NCBI GenBank assembly: GCA_963665915.2
Contig: CAXXSG010000002.1
Location: forward strand, 62,001 to 126,000
Length of the DNA stretch: 64,000 bases
Origin: JAFGRU01 sp963665915
GTDB lineage: Bacteria; Desulfobacterota; Desulfuromonadia; Desulfuromonadales; JAAYDE01
Reading direction: 5' to 3'
Shown here: positions 35,152 through 42,605 of the stretch, piece by piece
How the letters are laid out: each line of letters starts with the position of its first letter
Position numbering within the stretch: the stretch's first letter is position 1
The notes under the pieces: model-generated
Told to the model about the DNA's origin: nothing
Databases searched by the model: none
The model's input: the letters and a program-made list of their open reading frames with translations, nothing else
Made by a program: the position numbers and the translations under genes

Positions 35152-37251
35152 ATGACACGTCGATTCTCGCTTCCATTTGTCGTTGGCTTGGTTTTCCTCG
35201 TCGGTGTCGCACTGCCTGGCAACAGCGCTGCCGGCTTACTCAGCAGTGACGACGCCCGTGCGTCCGGTAGCTCTGCACTGCGTCTCCCGGCGATCATTGC
35301 TGACGGCATGGTTTTGCAGCAGCAGACGGACTGTCCGATCTGGGGTTGGGCTGGGCCGGGGGCGGAGATTGTGTTGCGCGCGTCGTGGCTGGATGAGGAA
35401 ACGCGTGTGATGGCCGATGATGCCGGCGCGTGGAAGGCGATGCTCGCCTCGCCCACCGCGGGCGGGCCGTACACCATCACGATCACCAGTACGAGCGAAC
35501 AGACGTCCAACGCGGCCGGCGGCGGCGCAGCAGCGCACGCCACCGCTCAGAGCACCATCACCATTTCCGACATCCTGATCGGCGAAGTCTGGATCTGCTC
35601 CGGGCAGTCCAACATGGAATGGCCGCTAAGTTGGGCCGATGGCGGGCAGGAGCAGGTCGCCGCCGCGAAGTACCCACAGATTCGAATCTTCGATGTTGAG
35701 CACCAGATCGCCGTGACGCCGCAAGCAGACTGTCGCGGCAAGTGGCAGGCGTGCGATCCAAAGACGATCAGCCGTTTCAGTGCCGTGGGCTACTTCTTCG
35801 GACGCGAGTTGCACAAGGAACTGGACGTGCCGATCGGGCTGATCGGCAGCAATTGGGGCGGCACGCTGGCCGAAGCCTGGACCAGCGGCCCGGCCCTCCG
35901 TCGTCACGGCGATTTCGACCAGACGCTCGATGCACTGGAGCGCGAAGAGCGCGAGCCCGGCTACATCGAGAAGCACGGCCGGGATTTGATGGCCGCGTGG
36001 TGGCAGGACTTGGAGAAGCCTGATCGCGGCTGGCAGGATCGGTGGTGGCAACCCGATCGCGATACGAGCGACTGGCCGACCGTGACATTGCCGCAAGCGT
36101 GGGAAAAGAGCGCGATCGGTAATGTGGACGGCATCGTGTGGTTTCGCCGTGAAGTCGATCTGCCGGACGAGTGGGAAATGCAGGAACTCGTGCTCGAACT
36201 CGGCCCGATTGACGATTACGACATCACCTGGTTCAACGGCGCGCAGGTCGGCGAGTTGAAAGAGCCCGGGGCCTGGACGACGCCGCGAAAGTACACCGTC
36301 CCGGCGGACTTGGTTCGCAGTGGCCGCAATGTCATCGTGATCCGCGTGTTGGACACGGGCGGTGACGGCGGTCTGGTGGGTAAGCCGGAGCAGCTTCGGT
36401 TGCGCCTGGCCAAGGGCGCCGCCGATGCCGAGCCGATTTCGCTGGCCGGTTCGTGGCAGTATCAACTCGGTGCCAGCATTGAGAAGCTGCCCCCCATGCC
36501 GCGCGCCACGCGTGTGCATCAGAACATGCCGACGGCACTCTACAACGGCATGATTGCACCGCTGGTGCCGTACGCAATCCGCGGCGCGATCTGGTATCAG
36601 GGCGAATCGAATCGCATGCGCGCCCGACAATACCGCACGTTGTTCCCGGCGATGATCGCCGATTGGCGCGCGAGTTGGGGTATCGGTGAATTCCCGTTCT
36701 ATTTCGTGCAGATTGCACCGTTCAACTACGGCGGCGACGTGGGCGAGGCGGCGGAATTGCGCGAAGCGCAGATGATGACGCTGAAAGCGCCCAATACCGG
36801 CATGGCCGTCACGATGGATATCGGCAATCCCGCGGACATTCATCCGCGCGACAAGGTGCCCGTCGGCCAGCGGCTGGCGGCGTGGGCCCTGGCGAAGATC
36901 TACGGCCGTGAGGGCGTTGTCTGTAGCGGGCCGATCTATCGCGAGATGCGGGTCGAGGGCCACGCCGTGCGGTTGCAGTTCGACTACGCCGCGGGCGGGT
37001 TAATTGCGGGCCAGCGCGAAGCCGACGGTTCAATCACGCCGGCGGAGGCGCCGACCGGATTCCAGATCGCCGGCGCCAATCGCAAATTCGTCCCCGCGAC
37101 CGCGGAGATCGACGGCGAAACGATCATCGTGCGTTCGCCGGCGGTCCGCAAACCGGTGGCCGTCCGCTACGCCTGGGGCGCTGCCGACGCCGGCACGCTC
37201 TTCAACAAAGCCAAACTCCCGGCGTCCTCGTTCCGTACGGACGACTGGTAA
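35152..37251 (+). CDS. Secreted sialate O-acetylesterase family enzyme
   Basis: 699 residues with a signal peptide (SLPFVVGLVFLVGVALPGNS). The SASA/SGNH-type hydrolase blocks are present: WICSGQSNMEWPL with the nucleophile Ser near residue 154, GLIGSNWGGTLAEAW near 226, AIWYQGESNRMRARQYRTLF near 480 and the Asp/His block NPADIHPRDKVPVGQRLAAW near 563. A jelly-roll insertion (DIVRRAxx-free, beta-rich; IVWFRREVDLPDEWEMQELV) sits in the middle, as in long family members. The enzyme removes acetyl groups from sialic acids or acetylated polysaccharides outside the cytoplasm. It is followed by a repeat cluster; no sugar-processing neighbour is present. Confidence 0.9.
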   Translation: MTRRFSLPFVVGLVFLVGVALPGNSAAGLLSSDDARASGSSALRLPAIIADGMVLQQQTDCPIWGWAGPGAEIVLRASWLDEETRVMADDAGAWKAMLASPTAGGPYTITITSTSEQTSNAAGGGAAAHATAQSTITISDILIGEVWICSGQSNMEWPLSWADGGQEQVAAAKYPQIRIFDVEHQIAVTPQADCRGKWQACDPKTISRFSAVGYFFGRELHKELDVPIGLIGSNWGGTLAEAWTSGPALRRHGDFDQTLDALEREEREPGYIEKHGRDLMAAWWQDLEKPDRGWQDRWWQPDRDTSDWPTVTLPQAWEKSAIGNVDGIVWFRREVDLPDEWEMQELVLELGPIDDYDITWFNGAQVGELKEPGAWTTPRKYTVPADLVRSGRNVIVIRVLDTGGDGGLVGKPEQLRLRLAKGAADAEPISLAGSWQYQLGASIEKLPPMPRATRVHQNMPTALYNGMIAPLVPYAIRGAIWYQGESNRMRARQYRTLFPAMIADWRASWGIGEFPFYFVQIAPFNYGGDVGEAAELREAQMMTLKAPNTGMAVTMDIGNPADIHPRDKVPVGQRLAAWALAKIYGREGVVCSGPIYREMRVEGHAVRLQFDYAAGGLIAGQREADGSITPAEAPTGFQIAGANRKFVPATAEIDGETIIVRSPAVRKPVAVRYAWGAADAGTLFNKAKLPASSFRTDDW

Positions 37252-37285
37252 GCTCTACCCAGTGCTGCAGTGCTGCAAATTGTTA

Positions 37286-37594
37286 GCCGGGGAGCATGAA
37301 CCTCCGGTTCGTGCCGGGTGCCCCACCCCTCGAGGGTGGGGGACGAAGAACCCGGCAAACGCTCGATCATCAAAAGAACTTGCATCGCAATTCAGAGCCG
37401 CGACCGTAAGGGAGCAGTCACTCGAACCTTCGTTATCAGTTTGCGACAGGCTTGGCGGACAGCCTGACCAATCTGGCCGGGTGCCCCACCCTTTGAGGGT
37501 GGGGGACGGAAGAGCTCGGCGATCGTTATTCCCCCGACAGACGCGAATCCGTTGACTAAATCAGTCCCCCGGGGGCAAGCCCCGGGGAACCCGG
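37286..37594 (+). repeat. Long direct repeat, left copy (before HAF gene)
   Basis: A 28-base block CCGGGGAGCATGAACCTCCG plus GTTCGTGC (37287-37314), then a 279-base block (37316-37594). The latter holds two CCCCACCC...GGGTGGGGG hairpins, the dispersed core in plus orientation (TTCAGAGCCGCGACCGTAAG) and ends CAAGCCCCGGGGAACCCGG. The 279-base block recurs at 38873-39151 with about four mismatches; the 28-base block recurs on the far side of that copy. Confidence 0.9.
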
Positions 37595-37686
37595 CTGTCC
37601 GAGCTCGGCAATCAATCTTGATCCGCACCAGCCAGCCTTCGTATAATGGCTGGAAACCAGGATGTACTTTCACCTACGAGGGGACC

Positions 37687-38857
37687 ATGACGATGTCTTC
37701 CCGATTTCACGTTCGCATGCTCAGCATCGTGGGCTTGCTTGTGCTGGGAGTGGCACACAATGCCGCTGCCCAGTCGGCTGCCTTCCGTGGCCTCGGCGAT
37801 CTTCCCGGCGGTAATTTCGGCAGTCGCGGGTACGCCGTGTGCGGCGATGGCTCGACGATCGTTGGAAGGGCGTCTGTCGTTGACGGCGTTGAAGCATGCC
37901 GTTGGGTCAGCGAGGGAGAACCGGAGGGGTTGGGGCGGCTGGGCCACAGTGTCGGCTGGAGTTACGCGCTGGCTGTATCCAATGACGGTGGTGTGATTGT
38001 CGGTTTTGCGCCCAACAATGGCGGCGGCTCGCAACCTTTTCGCTGGACTGCCGACGAGGGAATGGTCTCCTTGGGTTTCTTGCCCGGCGGCGGTACGTAT
38101 ACCACCAAGGCCAACGGCATATCTTCCGACGGTAGCGTGATCGTCGGCGCCGGCGATTCCTCCGCCGCGTATCAACAGGCATTTCGCTGGACCGCAGATG
38201 AGGGAATGGTGCCGCTGCCCGACCTCTACGGAGGCGGAGATATGCCTAGCATACGGAATCTCTGCGGACGGGAACGTCATCGTCGGTCAGGGCACGGGCG
38301 AGGACGGAATCGAGGCCACGATGTGGATCGACGATAAGGTGGTCGGGCTGGGTAGCCTTGCGAAAGGAGATCTCTATCACAGCTTTGCCGAGGCCACGTC
38401 GGCAGACGGCAGCGTCATTGTCGGCTCTACGCGTTCAGCGCTCTCCGGCCCCGAGGGGTGGGAGGCCTGCATCTGGACTGATGTTGATGAAATCCTCGCG
38501 CTCGGCGATCTCCCCGGTGGCGACTACCTGAGCATAGCGTACAGCGTTTCTGCTGACGGAAAGACGGTTGTCGGGAAAGGTAGTAGCGAACTGGGCGTGG
38601 AAGCCATCATCTGGGACGCGCAACACGGTCTGCGATCGCTGGCCAGCATGCTGTGCGACGATTACGGACTGAGCAGTGCACTTGAAGGCTGGACGCTGAG
38701 TTCGGCCGATGGAATATCCGCCGATGGCCTGACAATCACCGGTTACGGTTGGAACCCGGACGGCCAATCTGAAGGCTGGGTCGTACATCTGCCCGAGCCA
38801 TCCACATTCTGGCTGCTGCTAGCTATCGCGGCGGCGGGGCATCGCCGGCACGCATAA
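37687..38857 (+). CDS. Secreted HAF-repeat protein with PEP-CTERM-like tail, with one +1 frameshift
   Basis: Starts with a signal peptide (MLSIVGLLVLGVAHNAAAQS), preceded by GAGGGG. The mature protein is a chain of HAF-type repeats such as GLGDLPGGNFGSRGYAVCGD, SLGFLPGGGTYTTKANGISS and ALGDLPGGDYLSIAYSVSAD, each with a SxDGSxIVG turn, expected to fold as a beta-propeller-like extracellular domain. It ends in LPEPSTFWLLLAIAAAGHRR, a PEP-CTERM-type sorting signal. The frame shifts by one base near 38238-38256: the first frame reads GGGDMPSIRNLCG while the +1 frame gives AYGISADGNVIVGQG and runs to the tail. One extra base is the simplest cause. The whole gene is bracketed by 279-base direct repeats. 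Confidence 0.82.
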
Positions 38858-38872
38858 CAGTCCCAGTAGCAC

Positions 38873-39180
38873 GGGTGCCCCACCCTTCGAGGGTGGGGGA
38901 CGAAGAACCCGGCAAACGCTCGATCATCAAAAGAACTTGCATCGCAATTCAGAGCCGCGACCGTAAGGGAGCAGTCACTCGAACCTTCGTTATCAGTTTG
39001 CGACAGGCTTGGCGGACAGCCTGACCAATCTGGCCGGGTGCCCCACCCTTCGAGGGTGGGGGACGGAAGAGCTCGGCGATCGTTATTCCCCCGACAGACG
39101 CGAATCCGTTGACCAAATCAGTCCCCCGGGGTCAAGCCCCGGGGAACCCGGTGCCGGGGAGCATGAACCTCCGGTTCGTG
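38873..39180 (+). repeat. Long direct repeat, right copy (after HAF gene)
   Basis: The 279-base block (38873-39151) matches 37316-37594 with about four mismatches, and is followed by the same 28-base CCGGGGAGCATGAACCTCCG / GTTCGTGC block that precedes the left copy. The arrangement is 28-mer, block, HAF gene, block, 28-mer, all in one orientation. No gene is supported in the gap up to 39233. Confidence 0.9.
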
Positions 39181-39233
39181 CATCTCGGCCTGCTTGTCGC
39201 GTCCGCGTCCGTCTTCCCGCATAATCCGATGCA

Positions 39234-40901
39234 ATGCAACGCAACACGTACAAGCTGTGGGTAGTGCTCGCGCTGGGGCTGGTGGTTCTTGGCGGCTATC
39301 TGGTGGCCATTGCGCCCTATTGGCCGCAGATCAACGACGACGCCTTCATTACGTTTCGCTATAGCAAGTTCCTGACACTGGGCCGCGGGCCGTACTTCAA
39401 CGTCGGCGAGCACGTCGAGGGGTACACCAACTTTCTGATGATGCTGCTGATGGCGGGCGGGATTGCGCTGTTTGGCGACAACAACGTGCTGCTGGTTGCC
39501 AAACTGATCAACGTCGCCGCCGGCATTGCGGCGATCGTGGCGTGTTGGGCGTTGACGGCCCGTTGGCTGCGAAAACTGGACGGCCTGCGTGAGCACGCGG
39601 ACTGGCTGGCCTGGGCCGCCGGCGGATTGGTCGCCATCAACAGTGCCTACGCGCTCAACAGTACGACCGGGCTGGAAACCACGCTCTTTTCTGCCACGCT
39701 GCTTATCGGCTTGTGGCTCGTGCAGTGTGCGATTGATGAGCAGCGCTATTCATTCGCCGGCGTCGCTTTCGCACTCGCGGCACTCACGCGGCCCGAGGGC
39801 GCGATGCTTTTCGCGGCGGCGTACGCCGGCCGGTTACTGACCTTTGAGTGGCGAACACGCCCTGGTCGCCGGGCGCTGCTGCTTGATGCACTGATTGTCG
39901 GCGTCGTCGTGCTGGTCCATCTCGCATTTCGCTACACGCTTTACGACGGCGAATTCGTACCCAATACCTATTTCGCCAAAGCGGGTGGTTTTCGCTGGCG
40001 AATTACCGCGGGCGAGTACGTCTGGATGTTCATGCTGGCCATCATGGCGGTGTTGCCGCTCGTGCTGACGCTGGTGCCGCTGACGGCGAGAAAGCCCGCC
40101 GTGCGGTTGCAGATTCTCCCAGCGTTGTTCGTTTGCCTGGCGTCGATGGGCGGAATCTTCCTGGCTGGTGCAGGCTGGATGCCGGGCTTTCGGCTGCTGA
40201 TGCCCGCGGTACCGGCGTGGACGGCCCTGATCGTGTGCGGAATCGCCGCCGTGTGCGACCGTATGCGCAACAACGCCGTTGTTGCGACGGTGGCTACGGT
40301 GCTCGCACTCGTCGCGGGACTGTTGTGGTGGACAGATATGACGTGGACCGGCTACAAGAGCTACGTCGACATACGCGGTGCGGGCTATCGCGCTGCCCAC
40401 ATTCCACTCGCCGATTGGATCAATGAAACCGGCCAGCCCGGCGACACCATCGCCCTGATGGATATCGGCATCGTTGGCTTCAAATGCATCGATTTCAATG
40501 TGCTCGACATCACCGGCCTTACCGACCGCACAATTGCCAAGTCGCCCGGCGGCTTTCTGACTAAGGAATTTGATCCGGCTTACGTCTACGATCGGCAGCC
40601 GGAATTCTTCATTCTGACGATTAAGGCTCCGCCCGGACCGATCACGCCTGAGAACGTCGGCGAGTTGTTTGCCTGGACGGAGATCGAACACCGGCTGTTC
40701 ACGCGGCCGGAGTTTGCGGCGCACTATGTGAGACGGCGGGAGTCGCGCGCAGGGGCGTCCGAACTGGAATGGCTGGCCGATGTGTTCGGCGCCGAGCGGG
40801 TCTATCGCCACAACTATCCCGGCAAGGGTTACTTGCTATTCGCCTATCGCTGGCACCATGCGCCGGCGTCACAACCTGCCGATGAGGATCGCACGCAATG
40901 A
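39234..40901 (+). CDS. GT-C-fold-like polytopic membrane protein
   Basis: 555 residues with about ten hydrophobic segments. The first periplasmic loop contains INDDAFITFRYSKFL, then EHVEGYTNFLMMLL, the DDAxIxFRY...VEGYTN pattern of GT-C glycosyltransferase-like proteins (for example mycobacterial arabinosyltransferase relatives), where the Asp pair binds a polyprenyl-phosphate-sugar donor. The soluble C-terminal part (ALMDIGIVGFKCIDFNVLDI, then TGLTDRTIA) is common in that group. Function beyond membrane glycosyl transfer is not assigned. Its TGA overlaps the ATG of the amidohydrolase gene (ATGA at 40898-40901), so the two are translationally coupled. Confidence 0.8.
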   Translation: MQRNTYKLWVVLALGLVVLGGYLVAIAPYWPQINDDAFITFRYSKFLTLGRGPYFNVGEHVEGYTNFLMMLLMAGGIALFGDNNVLLVAKLINVAAGIAAIVACWALTARWLRKLDGLREHADWLAWAAGGLVAINSAYALNSTTGLETTLFSATLLIGLWLVQCAIDEQRYSFAGVAFALAALTRPEGAMLFAAAYAGRLLTFEWRTRPGRRALLLDALIVGVVVLVHLAFRYTLYDGEFVPNTYFAKAGGFRWRITAGEYVWMFMLAIMAVLPLVLTLVPLTARKPAVRLQILPALFVCLASMGGIFLAGAGWMPGFRLLMPAVPAWTALIVCGIAAVCDRMRNNAVVATVATVLALVAGLLWWTDMTWTGYKSYVDIRGAGYRAAHIPLADWINETGQPGDTIALMDIGIVGFKCIDFNVLDITGLTDRTIAKSPGGFLTKEFDPAYVYDRQPEFFILTIKAPPGPITPENVGELFAWTEIEHRLFTRPEFAAHYVRRRESRAGASELEWLADVFGAERVYRHNYPGKGYLLFAYRWHHAPASQPADEDRTQ

Positions 40902-42604
40902 TCACCACACGACGGTACGCACTCGTAGCGCTGTTTTGCATGCTCACGCCAGCGAGCGGATTGATAGGTTCGGCAGATGCTGCACCACCGCCGCCGGATG
41001 TGATCTTCCACAATGCCAACATTCACACGCTGGATCCGGCGCGGCCGCGGGCCGGAGCGATTGCGGTGGCCGGCGGTCGGATTGTCGCGGTTGGGGGACG
41101 AGCGGATGTGATCGCATTGCGGCAGGCTGCGACACGCATGGTCGATCTCGAAGGCGCGACCGTGCTGCCGGGCCTGATCGACGCACACGGACACGTTGCC
41201 AGTCTCGGTAGCTATGCCCTCGGCCGGCTCGATCTTAGCCAGGCGAGTTCATTTGACGAAGTCGTCGAGCTGGTTGCGGCGGCGGCCAGAAACGCCGAGC
41301 CGGGCACGTGGATTCTCGGCGGGCGTTGGGATCACGAGAGCTGGCCGAGCCGCACTTTGCCGACGCATGTGCAGCTTTCGGCCGCGACGCCGAACAACCC
41401 GGTCTACCTGACCCGCGTTGACGGGCACGCTGCCTTGGCCAACGCGGCGGCGATGAAACTTGCCGGCGTGGATCGCGACACGGCGGCGCCGGCGGGCGGT
41501 GAGATTCTCAAGGACGCTGCCGGCGAGCCGACAGGCGTGTTTGTCGATACGGCAAAAAGTCTGATTCTGCGCCAGATTGGCGACGAGGGGCCCAGCTTTG
41601 CGGACCTGGTGCTCAAAGCGCAGGAAACCTGCCTGGCGGTCGGGCTCACCGGCGTGCATGACATGGGCATCTCGCCGGCGGAGATTGACGAGTATCGCCG
41701 GCTTGCGGACGCGGGCAAGCTGAAGCTGCGCGTGTATGCCCTCGTCGATGGCACGCACGCGATTGACTATTTCGCCCAGCACAAGCCGCTGATTGGCGAT
41801 CGACTCACCGTGCGGGCAGCGAAGCTGTATGCCGACGGAGCGATGGGTTCGCGCGGTGCGTGGCTGCTCAAGCCGTACGCCGACCGACCGGTGGATAACG
41901 CCGGCCGGCCGTACACCGGGCTGAATCTGATGAAGCCCGAGTTTCTGCGGATGGTGGCCGAGGACGGTTTGCGCAAAGGCTACCAGGTCTGTACGCACGC
42001 CATCGGCGACGCGGGCAATCGCATCACGCTCGATGCGTATGCGATCGCGCTGAGCCGCCGCCCGACGAAGAACCACCGCTACCGCATCGAACATGCGCAG
42101 CTCCTGGAAGCGAAGGACATTCCGCGTTTCGCAGCCCTGGGCGTGTTGCCGTCGATGCAGCCGACGCATTGCATCAGCGACATGCGCTGGGTCTACGACC
42201 GTGTTGGCGCCGAGCGGGCGAAAGGGGCCTATGCCTGGGCGAGTCTGCGAAAGACCGGTGTGCCGATTCCCGGCGGCAGCGATTTCCCGATCGAATCACC
42301 GAACCCGCTGTTGGGAATCTATGCCGCCGTCACGCGGCAGAATCTGCAAGGCGAGCCGGCCGGCGGCTGGCATCCCGAGCAGCGCATGACGCGCGACGAG
42401 GCTTTGCGTTCGTTCACAATCGATGCGGCGTACGCGGCGTTCGAGGAAAAGGACAAGGGTACGCTCGTGCCCGGTAAGCTGGCCGACTTCGTCGCTTTCG
42501 ATCGCGACGTGATGACGTGCGAGGTGGCAGAGATTCCAAAGGCCCGCGTGCTGCGCACTGTGATCGGCGGCGAGACGGTCTACCTTGCTCCACCAACGCC
42601 CTGA
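40898..42604 (+). CDS. Exported metal-dependent amidohydrolase (YtcJ-like)
   Basis: 568 residues: a signal peptide (ALVALFCMLTPASGLIGSADA) and an amidohydrolase-3 domain. Seen are LEGATVLPGLIDAHGHVASL (metal HxH) near residue 85, the QETCLAVGLTGVHDMG block, CTHAIGDAGNRITLDAYAIA, YRIEHAQLLEAKDI and IPGGSDFPIESPNPLLGIYA with the catalytic Asp, and closing LVPGKLADFVAFDRD. Family members hydrolyse amide or formamide bonds of diverse substrates; this one is unassigned. It overlaps the upstream membrane-protein gene by four bases and ends one base before the convergent TPR membrane protein (42604/42606), so the two share an extremely tight 3' junction. Confidence 0.88.
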   Translation: MITTRRYALVALFCMLTPASGLIGSADAAPPPPDVIFHNANIHTLDPARPRAGAIAVAGGRIVAVGGRADVIALRQAATRMVDLEGATVLPGLIDAHGHVASLGSYALGRLDLSQASSFDEVVELVAAAARNAEPGTWILGGRWDHESWPSRTLPTHVQLSAATPNNPVYLTRVDGHAALANAAAMKLAGVDRDTAAPAGGEILKDAAGEPTGVFVDTAKSLILRQIGDEGPSFADLVLKAQETCLAVGLTGVHDMGISPAEIDEYRRLADAGKLKLRVYALVDGTHAIDYFAQHKPLIGDRLTVRAAKLYADGAMGSRGAWLLKPYADRPVDNAGRPYTGLNLMKPEFLRMVAEDGLRKGYQVCTHAIGDAGNRITLDAYAIALSRRPTKNHRYRIEHAQLLEAKDIPRFAALGVLPSMQPTHCISDMRWVYDRVGAERAKGAYAWASLRKTGVPIPGGSDFPIESPNPLLGIYAAVTRQNLQGEPAGGWHPEQRMTRDEALRSFTIDAAYAAFEEKDKGTLVPGKLADFVAFDRDVMTCEVAEIPKARVLRTVIGGETVYLAPPTP

Positions 42605-42605
42605 T

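Noticed and set aside
35626..36963. 445-codon open frame on the minus strand
   Set aside because: Antisense to the sialate O-acetylesterase.
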